Shown here piece by piece: positions 31,734 through 41,033 of a DNA stretch of 64,000 nt. The notes beneath the pieces are model-generated. The model searched no databases. It was not told the origin of the DNA and worked only from the letters and a program-made list of their open reading frames with translations. How positions within the stretch are numbered: position 1 is the first letter of the stretch; each line of letters begins with the position of its first letter. The stretch spans positions 159,651-223,650 of the IMG/VR virus record IMGVR_UViG_3300027985_001318; one strand, 5' to 3'. This DNA comes from a virus. The translations under genes were made by a program, and so were the position numbers.

Positions 31734-32876
31734 ATGGCTTTTATGAAAATGCTTGGTTTCGGCTTTTTTACCAAAAAAGAACTTACGGCCACCGAACCTA
31801 CCGCAGACGATACACTCATAAACGAACTAACTAAGGTAGTAAAAGATCTAGAGCTCCGTCATGATTGGCGAAGACTCAGTCCTTTCGATATCCTCAAGCT
31901 CATTTCTCCTAAATTTGAACTTCGTGTTCGTTATGATGTACTGAACGGTTCTTTTCACTTTTATATCGGTTATAAAGTAGAACAATATAAAAGATATCAG
32001 ATCCTATCCCGTTCTAAAGCTGAGCTGGAGGTAGAGCTGATTTCAACACCAGTAAATGAAAAATGCATTAACGATATCTGCTCCGCCACTCCCTCCAGTA
32101 TCCTTGAAACTATGCACAACTCAGAGTTTGAAGATCTTGGTTTCGTAAGAGCAGCTAATCGTTTAATTCTAAATGGTGGTGTTCCTGTAAAGAAAAAGAA
32201 CTACATGGTTTTACCTGACCAGAACCACCCGAACTTTAAGGATCTGGTGGAGAAAGCAGGTTTGGGTGGGTATTACGGACGCTTCGTTAAAGAATCTTTC
32301 TTACGTGAAGATATACCCTTCCACTATTTCATACCGCTTGGAGTTAATGTTCTCTCAGAAGCTATTTTGAAAGAGAAGGAACTTCACGACTGGTTCTCAG
32401 CAGAGAACGGTAAGATTCTTCTTTACGTTTTTCAAGACGACGCTTACGAACAACGTAACTGTAGAACTGAACTTCTAGACCGGGTTGACTTTACTTCTAT
32501 CTATGCAAATTTAGATTTCAGCTGTATCGAGCAAATCATTGCCGATAAGTTGGCGTTGGAAGTTAAAAACTGGTTCAGTGAAACAGCGGTCAGGATCTAC
32601 TGGAGAGGAGAAGGTTTTGTTGGGCGGGTGCTTCTCGAGGATAACGAACTGGTTTTCCTGGCTAGTTGTAAGCCGGACGGCGACGAATTCTATCGAAGGG
32701 TCATTGTCGATAAAGACCTTCGTTCGATCTTTATTGAACGAAAGTTACCAACCAAGCGCGGTTCTATTGACATCCTAGATAAAATAATTGATTACTACTT
32801 GGGTAGCGAGTTTTTTCTCCCGGTAGATTTCAGCGACGATGATTTTGCAAAGGTTAGCTTTATCAAGCGAGGTTAG
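31734..32876 (+). CDS. Hypothetical protein (380 aa)
   Basis: Unrecognised 380-residue protein. First gene of the operon 31734-36379; AGGATAGAG precedes the ATG. It looks like two similar halves of strands and helices (for example RYDVLNGSFHFYIGY and RIYWRGEGFVGRVLL), possibly an internal duplication. The next gene follows after 2 bases. Confidence 0.75.
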   Translation: MAFMKMLGFGFFTKKELTATEPTADDTLINELTKVVKDLELRHDWRRLSPFDILKLISPKFELRVRYDVLNGSFHFYIGYKVEQYKRYQILSRSKAELEVELISTPVNEKCINDICSATPSSILETMHNSEFEDLGFVRAANRLILNGGVPVKKKNYMVLPDQNHPNFKDLVEKAGLGGYYGRFVKESFLREDIPFHYFIPLGVNVLSEAILKEKELHDWFSAENGKILLYVFQDDAYEQRNCRTELLDRVDFTSIYANLDFSCIEQIIADKLALEVKNWFSETAVRIYWRGEGFVGRVLLEDNELVFLASCKPDGDEFYRRVIVDKDLRSIFIERKLPTKRGSIDILDKIIDYYLGSEFFLPVDFSDDDFAKVSFIKRG

Positions 32877-32878
32877 TT

Positions 32879-33538
32879 ATGCAGATAGTTGAGTTAAAAA
32901 GTTTTGAGCTTGGCGGTAAGAACTACCGCCAGGATGACTTTTACCGACTCATGACAACGGAGCTCCCCAATGAAGGCGGTACGTTAGTCGCCGTATCTGT
33001 AGAAGAAGGTAATGTATGCCTGATATTCCAGGTGAGTAAAGCTGGGGATTTAGAAGTACCGCATTCAGTTACTAACTTGGTCGTTAATGTTTTTAACAGC
33101 AGACTCGCCGTAACTGTTAACTATTTGTTCCATAAAGGACTTATTGTTCTCAGAGATGGCGATTCTAAAGCCCCATCGGACATAGAAGATCTAATGGTCG
33201 CTGGTAGAACTGTAATGTGTGAGTATTTCTATCGCACGAGAGACGACCTAGACGGTTACGAAATCGTAATGCGGGCAGACCAAGGGCGGTTGGAAGATCG
33301 CGTGGTCTTAGAAATCAACCACGGTACTGGAGTTATTACTTTAAAGAATGATCCTCCGTGTTTTGTCGACGTGGAGATGAACTTTTCTGTAAATATCAAC
33401 CAAGACAGACTTGAAAGCACCACGGTCGAAAAAATAACCCATAGTTATCCCGGAGGAAGGAATGGCAGTAAATACTTTCGTGAGATCAGTAAAAGAGATT
33501 CTAAGGCTGCGCAAAGAGCCTCGCGGAGATCTCGCTGA
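32879..33538 (+). CDS. Hypothetical protein (219 aa)
   Basis: Unrecognised. Mostly beta-strand by eye, with a very basic C-terminal tail (RDSKAAQRASRRSR). It overlaps the next gene by 77 bases, unusually long for this genome. Confidence 0.75.
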   Translation: MQIVELKSFELGGKNYRQDDFYRLMTTELPNEGGTLVAVSVEEGNVCLIFQVSKAGDLEVPHSVTNLVVNVFNSRLAVTVNYLFHKGLIVLRDGDSKAPSDIEDLMVAGRTVMCEYFYRTRDDLDGYEIVMRADQGRLEDRVVLEINHGTGVITLKNDPPCFVDVEMNFSVNINQDRLESTTVEKITHSYPGGRNGSKYFREISKRDSKAAQRASRRSR

Positions 33539-34355
33539 ACAGCCGACCATTAACGCTGTCAGATACCTAAACTTTACCGAGTTCATGGTTCGTAAGGAAG
33601 GGATTTCTATTCCAGTTCGTTTCCAGGTTATTCGTACACAAGACCACAAGCTAGGTAAGCGGCTAGATGGTTACTACATCCGGAAGGTGGACCAGGTCGA
33701 GTGGCTCGATATTTTGCTTAACGAACTCGGTGAATCCATTGAGAAATTTCTGGTTTCCGAACTGGCCGGGTTCCTGGCTAAATTTCCGGACATCGCGTCT
33801 ACCGCAAGCTACGCCGTGATGCTGCGGGCCGGTAGTAAACCAACCCCTTACGGGGCCATGATTGAACTGGAAGGTGCATCTAAGCCTATGTTGTTGGTTA
33901 GTATCGGATCACGTAAGCCGCGCTACGATTTGACGATCGAGCGTCTCAAGAAAGATTGGCTGAAGTGGCGAGTCAGTGAGAGGGTTAACTTCCAGAAGTT
34001 TGTAAGTCGAATCGGTGCCGGTGAGCGAGCAATAGCTATGCGGGCTGTTTACGGACACCGACCGGCCCTTACGATACTCGATAGAGTAAACTCAGCTAAA
34101 GTGATCAGTAAAACCTTTATGGTACCAGAGAACTCAGTGAAGGAAGTGGTACTGGCGCGTTATTGCGAGGAAGAGCAAGCTCTGGATGAGTTTATGCTTT
34201 ACCCTGAGTCTCGTGCTGTAATAAAAGCAGCGATCAGTGAAGAGCTTTGGTCGGATTACTTTGCTGACCTTACTGAAGAAGAAAGTTCCACGCTAGCGGC
34301 TCAGTTATGCGCTTATATCGACACTAAACTAAAGATACGCAGTAAGCGTTATTAA
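33462..34355 (+). CDS. Hypothetical basic protein (297 aa)
   Basis: Unrecognised. The ATG at 33462 is preceded by a very strong ribosome site (GGAGGAAGG), so the 77-base overlap with 32879-33538 is real. The N-terminal 65 residues are basic. No motif seen. Confidence 0.75.
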   Translation: MAVNTFVRSVKEILRLRKEPRGDLAEQPTINAVRYLNFTEFMVRKEGISIPVRFQVIRTQDHKLGKRLDGYYIRKVDQVEWLDILLNELGESIEKFLVSELAGFLAKFPDIASTASYAVMLRAGSKPTPYGAMIELEGASKPMLLVSIGSRKPRYDLTIERLKKDWLKWRVSERVNFQKFVSRIGAGERAIAMRAVYGHRPALTILDRVNSAKVISKTFMVPENSVKEVVLARYCEEEQALDEFMLYPESRAVIKAAISEELWSDYFADLTEEESSTLAAQLCAYIDTKLKIRSKRY

Positions 34356-34368
34356 AAGGAGATTTGTC

Positions 34369-34743
34369 ATGGATAACGTAATTGACCTGGGTAAAGTGAA
34401 AATGATGGACTCTGTAGATAAATCGATAGATGTTGATGTAGAGGCCATCTGGCCCTATCGTGACTACAAGGCTCTGATTGATACATGGGGAGATCTTGCT
34501 TGCGATCAAGATCAGTCTGTAGAGCCCTGCAAATTCATCAGAGATATCCGAGGGATCCAGATACCGTCTTACAAGCATCGAAAGATCAAGAAAATCCGCG
34601 GTATCGGTAAGCGACGCTCTATCATTTACCGAAAGGGACGCTACAAGGAATTTATGTTCACCAACTGCTACCCTCTCTCCATGCCGACAAAAAACACAGA
34701 CGGTACGACGTCAGTAGAGTTCCGGGTTGGCGTCACTAGCTAG
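34369..34743 (+). CDS. Hypothetical protein with RGIGKRR motif (124 aa)
   Basis: A 124-residue protein, acidic N-terminal half, basic C-terminal half (KHRKIKKIRGIGKRRS). The RGIGKRR codons are identical to those of 30357. It may be a longer relative of that gene. Confidence 0.7.
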   Translation: MDNVIDLGKVKMMDSVDKSIDVDVEAIWPYRDYKALIDTWGDLACDQDQSVEPCKFIRDIRGIQIPSYKHRKIKKIRGIGKRRSIIYRKGRYKEFMFTNCYPLSMPTKNTDGTTSVEFRVGVTS

Positions 34744-34760
34744 CTAGAAGGAAAGATAAC

Positions 34761-35099
34761 ATGTACGTTTTTAGTCAAGAAGAACGCAAACTAATCCGTC
34801 AATGGAAAGTAAATGCTTTCAAGAACAACGCATTGGAGTATCTAGAAGCCGTGATACTCTGCGGTACCGATACCGCTAACTCCCCTGATATAGTTGTCTG
34901 TCGCCCTAACGGTTACATGACGGAAGAAAACGATGGGGTTTGCGATGTCGCTGCTATTGCGGAAAGTTTGCAGGAAATGACAGAACAGCTAAACGCCAGT
35001 GTTTCTAAAACTCACGCTGGCTTGCCGTTTGGTTTGCGGCTGATCTGTACCGAAGCTGAGCTTCGGCTCTCTATCCTGAATAAAGAATCTAGGGAGTAA
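34761..35099 (+). CDS. Hypothetical protein (112 aa)
   Basis: Unrecognised 112-residue protein with a helical N-terminus (SQEERKLIRQWKVNAF). It stands 18 bases after 34369 and 3 before 35103. Confidence 0.7.
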   Translation: MYVFSQEERKLIRQWKVNAFKNNALEYLEAVILCGTDTANSPDIVVCRPNGYMTEENDGVCDVAAIAESLQEMTEQLNASVSKTHAGLPFGLRLICTEAELRLSILNKESRE

Positions 35100-35102
35100 C
35101 TG

Positions 35103-35822
35103 ATGCTAACAGCGTATAAAGTAAAGCTGGTTCGCGATCTGCGGGAATTGAATGGGGTAGTCAAATCTGAGCTGGCCGGTAACTTATCGTTATCTGAAAA
35201 TTTTCAGACTAAGTTGGGGAGACTTATCGATAAGTGCTTGGCTACAGAAAACGATGACTTCGAGAAACTGAAAGTAATAGATAAGATCAAAACTTCGCTC
35301 AATTATAACTATCGAGTTCGACTCGATATTTACCTTAACAAGCTATATCGGCAATCCGAAGAGCTAAGAAAGCCGAAGCTGGTAGCTGAAAGACCTAAAG
35401 CTAAATTCGTCACAGTTAGCGAGGAGGTTTTAAAAGAAGTTAAGAGTCGCACTGTAAATACAGATGAAAAAGACCTTGATCCATTTATTCGCGGTGCCGT
35501 TAAGGTACTTAATTCAGTACCCTGGTTGGCTACCGTCTGGAGTTGTCAAGGTCATGTAAAACTAGATAGTTACGAAACAGCCTATATTCAAGTAGTCGTA
35601 CTTGAAGGTAACTTAGATAAGTTGATGACGCTCTGGGGCGGTTTATTAAGTAGAATAACGATGAGTCATTACGCTAAACTTGTTCAGTGGGTATCGCGAA
35701 TAAGTTTTTATGACCTAAGTTCTAGTCCGCTATGGATTATGGACTTTGGTTATCGGCTAGATTCGTTTGAGGATGGTGAACATCTGTCAAACGTTCTAAA
35801 AGCGATACTGAAAGAAACCTGA
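35103..35822 (+). CDS. Hypothetical protein with SCQGH motif (239 aa)
   Basis: An N-terminal helical part (1-110) is followed by FIRGAVKVLNSVPWLATVWSCQGH, a signature seen in small bacterial and phage hypothetical proteins (TVFSCQGH followed by a strand), function unknown to me. GGGAGT precedes the ATG. Confidence 0.7.
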   Translation: MLTAYKVKLVRDLRELNGVVKSELAGNLSLSENFQTKLGRLIDKCLATENDDFEKLKVIDKIKTSLNYNYRVRLDIYLNKLYRQSEELRKPKLVAERPKAKFVTVSEEVLKEVKSRTVNTDEKDLDPFIRGAVKVLNSVPWLATVWSCQGHVKLDSYETAYIQVVVLEGNLDKLMTLWGGLLSRITMSHYAKLVQWVSRISFYDLSSSPLWIMDFGYRLDSFEDGEHLSNVLKAILKET

Positions 35823-35830
35823 GGTAAGCA

Positions 35831-36379
35831 ATGCACAAAGTAGTTTTCATCGCAGACGCCCACCTAGCTCACGGTGGAGTGCGATCAGATGGTAGTCCGC
35901 GAGGAATACTGGCTGCCAGAAAGCAGTTCAAGACAGAAGCAGAACATGACAGTGAAATCATCGCTAATATCGATGCTGTAGCTAATCCGACCGATACTCT
36001 TGTACTCGCTGGAGATATCGTTATTGGTACTGCCGGATATGAGCTGATCAAGAATCTACAATGTCGTAATAAGATCTTGGTTGCAGGTAATCACGACGGC
36101 GAGCGTGCTCGTATTGAGCATTACGTTTATCAACAGATACGAGGCGCTTATGAGTTTAAGTATCAAGGGCTCTGGTTCGTAGTTACTCACATCCCGGTAC
36201 ATCCGTCGCAACTTGATCGCTGGGATGTGAACGTTCACGGTCATTTGCACGAAGATGAAATTGATGACTGTCGTTACATTTGTATCAGCGCTGAACAGAC
36301 GGACTACCAGCCAGTTACTAAGGAGTGGATCTACCAGCGTTACCTCGCAAAAGGGGGTGTAAGAAAAGAAGAGGGTTGA
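35831..36379 (+). CDS. Metallophosphoesterase
   Basis: A 182-residue calcineurin-like phosphoesterase with all metal-site motifs: FIADAHL (D9, H11), LAGDIV, VAGNHDGE, VVTHIPVH and NVHGHLHED. The family hydrolyses phosphodiester or phosphomonoester bonds with two metal ions; this short single-domain type is common in phages and its substrate is unknown. Last gene of the 31734 operon. Confidence 0.88.
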   Translation: MHKVVFIADAHLAHGGVRSDGSPRGILAARKQFKTEAEHDSEIIANIDAVANPTDTLVLAGDIVIGTAGYELIKNLQCRNKILVAGNHDGERARIEHYVYQQIRGAYEFKYQGLWFVVTHIPVHPSQLDRWDVNVHGHLHEDEIDDCRYICISAEQTDYQPVTKEWIYQRYLAKGGVRKEEG

Positions 36380-36395
36380 GCCCTCTTCTTTTTTT
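36362..36395 (+). terminator. Terminator
   Basis: GAAAAGAAGAGGG / CCCTCTTCTTTT with loop TTGAG, then TTTTT; it overlaps the end of the metallophosphoesterase gene. Confidence 0.85.
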
Positions 36396-36447
36396 TGCTC
36401 TCTTTATATGACTCTTAAACAGCATTTGTTTTTTTAAGGAATTAGCT

Positions 36448-37668
36448 ATGGCTATTAAAGTAACTAACCCGATAGGTGGTTTCCTTACGGCAGCTTTGGA
36501 AGGGGCTGAGGTAGAAGAACAGGATCCGTACTACATGGACGCGGTGGACGCTGACTACGATATCGATAGCGACGATGAACGGGAAGGCAAAGAACTGCTG
36601 GATGGAATCGAGAAGGCCGATGAATTTCTGACTGGCATGGAATCTTTGATTGCCACTATGGAAGCCGCACAGGCCGATCCGCAGTTTGGTAAGTACAACT
36701 TGCCGCTCTACCATAAAGAGGCGGTGAGACTCCACAAACTCATGGGCCTTTCTACCTTTGGCATGTCTACGGAGAACTTCGAGTCCGAGTACGTACTTTC
36801 CACTGAAGGTTTCAAGGAGACCGCCAGTAAAGTCTGGGAAGCCTTCAAAGCCATGGTTAAGCGTTTTCTCGACTGGCTCCTCGGTAAGTCAGGTAAGGAG
36901 TCCAAGGCCGAGAAAGCCAAAGCTTTGGCTGAGAAAGAAAAGCAAGCCGTCGAAGAGCAGGTAAAGAAACCTGAGTTTATCAAGATGGTCAAGGAAGTAC
37001 ACAAGATCGATTTTGAGGTTACTCTGAAGGGTGTTCTTGGTGAACATGTTCGCGACCATGACAGTTTCGAGAAAGTAAAGACTGCGGTGATGTTCGCCGA
37101 AGACGATCTCCAGAAATCTTTCGAGAAAGTTGCTGACTTCTTTTCAGATATCGCAAAAGCCGAATCTGAAGAAGAAGTCGATGGAATGGTCGTCGGCCAT
37201 GGTCTGACCAAAGATCCTAAAAAGACCATTGATAAAAAGAACGTGAAGTTTAGCTGGGAGCCTAAACTTGGCCAAGTATTGGATGGGACCTTGGGTGAGG
37301 TCGGTAAGTCCGTTACAGTGGACCTGTATCTGACCGCAGTTAAGGAGAGCAGAGAGAAACTCGAAAAAGTAAAAGATGATATCGAGAAACGATTCATTGC
37401 TGCAAACAAGGAGTTCTCTGGCGAATTTAATACCCAGCTATCTAAGTTCGGTGATCCCAAACAACAGATGTCCGCTGCTAAAACAGATGAGCTTCATGCC
37501 GAGATAAAGTTACTCGCCGCTCAACGAAAAGCTATCGTAAAAGCTATCGGTTATCTTTCGAAGACCGTACACGACTACGATCTGTTTGTTAATGACTGCA
37601 CCAATATCTACCTGAAATACAAACAGGCGGTAATTGATGCACGTAATGAAATCAATAAAGCCGACTAA
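36448..37668 (+). CDS. Inner-head-type virion protein, paralogue A (406 aa)
   Basis: A 406-residue helical, highly charged protein. Layout: very acidic N-terminal part (about 20-55), then LMGLSTFGM, then a stretch with candidate head-protease sites of the S/A/G-x-E type known from phiKZ (STE in MSTENF and LSTEGF, near 110-125), and a Lys/Glu-rich helical body. It shares the order and the LMG[LI]S landmark with the next gene. In phiKZ-like phages abundant inner-body proteins have cleaved N-terminal propeptides of this kind. Assignment is by architecture, not by a direct family match. Confidence 0.55.
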   Translation: MAIKVTNPIGGFLTAALEGAEVEEQDPYYMDAVDADYDIDSDDEREGKELLDGIEKADEFLTGMESLIATMEAAQADPQFGKYNLPLYHKEAVRLHKLMGLSTFGMSTENFESEYVLSTEGFKETASKVWEAFKAMVKRFLDWLLGKSGKESKAEKAKALAEKEKQAVEEQVKKPEFIKMVKEVHKIDFEVTLKGVLGEHVRDHDSFEKVKTAVMFAEDDLQKSFEKVADFFSDIAKAESEEEVDGMVVGHGLTKDPKKTIDKKNVKFSWEPKLGQVLDGTLGEVGKSVTVDLYLTAVKESREKLEKVKDDIEKRFIAANKEFSGEFNTQLSKFGDPKQQMSAAKTDELHAEIKLLAAQRKAIVKAIGYLSKTVHDYDLFVNDCTNIYLKYKQAVIDARNEINKAD

Positions 37669-37680
37669 ACGAGGTTTATC

Positions 37681-38904
37681 ATGGCTATTTTTGTTGAAAC
37701 GCTGCTTAATGGCGGTAATGTTAAACAGGCACTGGAAGATCAAGCTATTCTGGATGAGTTGGATGGAGACTCCGGTGTTGATAACTCCACAGCGCTGGCG
37801 CTCGCTAAGGCTAAGGCCGATCAATCCGAAGACCCGGTAGTTACTACCGCTCAGAACGTACTCACGGTCTCTCAGGAGTTCGAGGACGAACTCGAAGGTG
37901 CTGAGATCGCCCGTAACGCCGTAGCGGCTCTGGAGGCTCTTGAAGTCACTATGTCCAGAGACAAGACTGCTGTTGGCTTTGCTGCTGACTATCAGCAGTA
38001 CCAAGCTATTCGTGGCTTGATGGGTATCTCTCCCGCCCGTAAAGTCTCTGTGGAGGATATCGATGCGGATCTGGAAGCCCAGCGTAAACTGGCACTGGAA
38101 GACATATCCGCAATCAAGGAAAAACTGAAGACTTTCCTGACTGGCACCTACGAGCGCGTAGCTAAGCTGCTGACTAAGTCCGGTAGTGCCGTTGCGATCG
38201 CCGGTAAAGAGCAGTCAATTCGTAGCAAATCGTTGCTAGGTAGCCTGTTTGGTGGCCGTAAGTGGAACTCGGAAGCAATCGTCGTTATCCCGAAGGATGG
38301 CCTGGAAAAGTACGGTGAGGCGGCAGCCAACCCCATGGAGTTCTCAGCCGTGGCAGTAGGAGCAATCGCTGGACTGTTCAACGGCGAGGGTTCTCTGTGG
38401 AATGATTTCGTGGCCGACTACCTGGGCTGGATCAAGGCTGGTGGACCGGCAGATCCCGACCGCTTTGGTCGTTACGTAGTTCCGGATAAATTCACTGCTA
38501 AGTTGCCGCTGCGTCCTCGCGTAGAAAACAACAAAGTGGTGTTCGACAAACCGAAGCCCTATAGTGGCGACGGTACCACTAAGGTTGGCGATAAGAACGC
38601 CATGAAGACTCTGCTGAGTAACACCAAGGTTCTCGCTAACATGCTGGCCAATATGGACAAATACTTCGGCAACTTCGATGAGCACTACGCCGAAATCAAG
38701 AAAAACCTGGACGCGCATGTCGAGAAACGTTCCGCTGAAGACGAGTACTTCAAGTCGCGGACAGCTGAAGACTTCCGGGAAATCGAACGCCGGATTGAAC
38801 GAGCCGTTGAGTTCTTCATTTCTCTGGCTAAGTACTTCACTGAAGTCAACAAGTTCCTCCTGGACTTCGCTACGGCCGCTGTAGCCGCTGCCGAGGAAGC
38901 TTAA
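37681..38904 (+). CDS. Inner-head-type virion protein, paralogue B (407 aa)
   Basis: Same length and plan as 36448: acidic N-terminal part, RGLMGISPARKVSVEDID with an S-V-E candidate cleavage site, then helices (LALEDISAIKEKLKTFL). The C-terminal 290 residues are a more globular region with helices at the end. It starts 13 bases after its paralogue; both end at a strong terminator. Their codon use, rich in C-ending codons, suggests high expression. Confidence 0.55.
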   Translation: MAIFVETLLNGGNVKQALEDQAILDELDGDSGVDNSTALALAKAKADQSEDPVVTTAQNVLTVSQEFEDELEGAEIARNAVAALEALEVTMSRDKTAVGFAADYQQYQAIRGLMGISPARKVSVEDIDADLEAQRKLALEDISAIKEKLKTFLTGTYERVAKLLTKSGSAVAIAGKEQSIRSKSLLGSLFGGRKWNSEAIVVIPKDGLEKYGEAAANPMEFSAVAVGAIAGLFNGEGSLWNDFVADYLGWIKAGGPADPDRFGRYVVPDKFTAKLPLRPRVENNKVVFDKPKPYSGDGTTKVGDKNAMKTLLSNTKVLANMLANMDKYFGNFDEHYAEIKKNLDAHVEKRSAEDEYFKSRTAEDFREIERRIERAVEFFISLAKYFTEVNKFLLDFATAAVAAAEEA

Positions 38905-38936
38905 AAAAAAGAGGAGGGCGAAAGCCCTCCTCTTTT
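38905..38936 (+). terminator. Terminator, GGAGGGC family
   Basis: AAAAGAGGAGGGC-GAAA-GCCCTCCTCTTTT. Confidence 0.9.
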
Positions 38937-38970
38937 ACGCTTTGTGAAATATTTAAAATTATCACAAACA

Positions 38971-38988
38971 CATATTACTAGAGTGAAC
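38971..38988 (+). promoter_or_regulatory. Early-type promoter
   Basis: CATATTAC (38971-38978) followed by TAGAGTGAACT, 53 bases before 39024. Confidence 0.6.
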
Positions 38989-39023
38989 TTACTACAACCA
39001 CCTACTTAAAGGTTCCGATTAAG

Positions 39024-39896
39024 ATGGATATTAAAGAATACGGGGATAGATTTAAAGCGTACTACAGTGAGATCATTGATGGTCTTTTTGTCAATATTCA
39101 TCCTGGTTTTATAAAACAAGTTATCGAAATACTCGGTAGTTACGGAGCAACTCTCTGGATAAGCTCGAAACAAATCGACTTGGGATTTAAAAGTTTCCTT
39201 TTTGAACACCCTGTATTTCCAGACTTTGTGATGAAAGAACTGGTTTTAGCTCGCCAGTTACGTTGGGAGGATTTCATAGCTAGGTACGGGGAATTGGTCG
39301 GAGGTAAGCCGTTCCCTAACACGAGTCTGAATGTAGGGAGGGAAACCTACGCGATGACTCCAGCGGCTTCCAATGACAGCATTCAAGACGCCATAGAGGA
39401 AAAAGTAAAGATCATTATCGAAAGAATTAGTATTTTTATTAAGTCTAGGTTACAAGGCAATAAGGTTAAACAACTTAGTTTTCCGTTATCAGGCTTTGCT
39501 GGGGAAAAAGCAAACGTTCGTTTGAGTTGTAGAGTAGGTCCCACACTCCCATACGTTTTGGGAGACGTTGAAGATCGAACGATAGATACCACACGCTATC
39601 CTTCTGACTTTAGTTTTAACGCAGCCAAACAGTTCGCTTATTTGATCTTAAATGAACTGAAGAGAGCGTTGGAAATAGAGGACCAAGACAGCGTCTACAG
39701 TTTCGATTTTGAACCACTCCCTCCAGAACCTAGGGGTTCTCGCGGGATAGTACGTTATCGCGAAGTACGCTTGCAGTGGTATACGTGCCTTTCTAAAAAA
39801 TTAGAACTGGCTCTCTACCTAACGTTGAAGTTTGAGCTAAAGGACAGTCTGGCCTTTGATTTCACCATTGTTGATAGAAACGGAAGATTCTGCTAG
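39024..39896 (+). CDS. Hypothetical protein, paralogous N-domain with 39907 (290 aa)
   Basis: The first 100 residues (IKEYGDRF, LFVNIHPGFIKQVIEILGSYGATLWI) match the protein at 39907 (IKEYDQGNRF, SYNNISPEITSLIYGYLGEYGAGLWI). The remaining 190 residues form a separate strand-rich part. First gene behind a CATATTAC promoter. Function unknown. Confidence 0.75.
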   Translation: MDIKEYGDRFKAYYSEIIDGLFVNIHPGFIKQVIEILGSYGATLWISSKQIDLGFKSFLFEHPVFPDFVMKELVLARQLRWEDFIARYGELVGGKPFPNTSLNVGRETYAMTPAASNDSIQDAIEEKVKIIIERISIFIKSRLQGNKVKQLSFPLSGFAGEKANVRLSCRVGPTLPYVLGDVEDRTIDTTRYPSDFSFNAAKQFAYLILNELKRALEIEDQDSVYSFDFEPLPPEPRGSRGIVRYREVRLQWYTCLSKKLELALYLTLKFELKDSLAFDFTIVDRNGRFC

Positions 39897-39906
39897 GGAG
39901 AAACAA

Positions 39907-40272
39907 ATGAGCAAAGTAGTTACAATTAAAGAGTACGACCAGGGGAATCGTTTTAGTATTGCTGGGACTCTTTTCTACAGTTACAACAATATATCGCCGG
40001 AGATCACTAGCCTCATTTACGGCTATCTTGGCGAGTACGGCGCCGGGCTTTGGATAGATAAGAAATTTGGCTTTGTTGAACAAATTGCTGTACTGACTCC
40101 AGACGACTTTATGGAGCTTCAAGAAGCGGCGATGATGGACCATACGGAGTTCAAGGCCAAGTATTTCTCTAAGGAGTTGGTGAGGGTTTGTCTGGTAGCG
40201 AAAGAAACACCCGAACTCTTTCCTGGGGTAAAGACCGACATCGATACTACTGACTGGATGGTGAGCTTCTGA
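39907..40272 (+). CDS. Hypothetical protein, paralogue of 39024 N-domain (121 aa)
   Basis: The ATG at 39907 has AGGGAGAAAC ahead; the open frame back to 39856 overlaps the previous gene. The protein consists of the domain shared with 39024. Its TGA overlaps the next ATG. Confidence 0.75.
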   Translation: MSKVVTIKEYDQGNRFSIAGTLFYSYNNISPEITSLIYGYLGEYGAGLWIDKKFGFVEQIAVLTPDDFMELQEAAMMDHTEFKAKYFSKELVRVCLVAKETPELFPGVKTDIDTTDWMVSF

Positions 40273-40652
40273 TGGACTTGCGAAGATTAGCTGTTGGACT
40301 GACTGTAGAACACTGGGATGACAAAGATATCGACAGTGAAGGTATGCCAACCAGTCGGTATTGGAAAAGTTATTGCGGTACTCGGCTATTTGTCTCACCA
40401 GACCACTACCAAGCTATTCTCCAGAAACCCTGGTTCTGGAAGCTAGAGTTCTTCGTAAAGAAATCAGAGGACGAGACAGTTCGTCAGGAGATCCAGATCA
40501 AATCTGCGATTACTATCGAAGAGATCAGCCCTAATCTGGCCATCTACCGGAAAGAACTACTCGAAGAACATCCGGAACGTATCGCCACCGGTTGGCGTTT
40601 GACGATAATCAAAGCCCCTGGAGTATCTAAACAAAAGAAGATACGCAAATAA
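40272..40652 (+). CDS. Hypothetical protein (126 aa)
   Basis: Unrecognised. It is translationally coupled to 39907 (TGATG). It contains KLEFFVKK...IQIKSAITIEEISP, weakly like part of 18865, and ends in a basic tail. Confidence 0.7.
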   Translation: MDLRRLAVGLTVEHWDDKDIDSEGMPTSRYWKSYCGTRLFVSPDHYQAILQKPWFWKLEFFVKKSEDETVRQEIQIKSAITIEEISPNLAIYRKELLEEHPERIATGWRLTIIKAPGVSKQKKIRK

Positions 40653-40676
40653 AAAAATCTTTTTAGGAGTAAGGCC

Positions 40677-41024
40677 ATGGACCAAGACGAATTTGACGTT
40701 AAACTAGCTTATCTGTTCGGTAGTATTGCCGGATGGCTGTTTCGTAATAAAGCCGATACCAATGAGTTCTTCAGTAAGGACGGCGCACATCAGCAAGAAT
40801 TTACGAGGAAAATCATGGAACAGGAACCAGAAACCTGGGTAGAGGAAGAAGCCCGTGGGTTACTGGAGCATATGGACGAGCTGGCACTACAACCAGCTAT
40901 CTCGGTAATATTCGAGAACTGGTTTGAACGCTATCCTGACGAAAGCGATTATCCCGAACTCTATCTGGCGATTCGCCAGAAATATAGCCAACTTTTTGTA
41001 CTACAACAACCTCGACTTCATTAG
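40677..41024 (+). CDS. Hypothetical protein (115 aa)
   Basis: Unrecognised acidic helical protein of 115 residues with TTTTTAGGAG upstream of its ATG. Same operon as 39024-41315. Confidence 0.7.
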   Translation: MDQDEFDVKLAYLFGSIAGWLFRNKADTNEFFSKDGAHQQEFTRKIMEQEPETWVEEEARGLLEHMDELALQPAISVIFENWFERYPDESDYPELYLAIRQKYSQLFVLQQPRLH

Positions 41025-41033
41025 GAGTTAAAG

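Noticed and set aside
36405-36412. TATATGAC before the inner-head-like genes
   Set aside because: The bases after it do not match the TTAG/TTGA box; structural genes would be expected to be late.
36708-37460. 250-codon minus-strand frame, serine/phenylalanine-rich
   Set aside because: Typical antisense of a Lys/Glu-rich helical protein (36448); no start signals.
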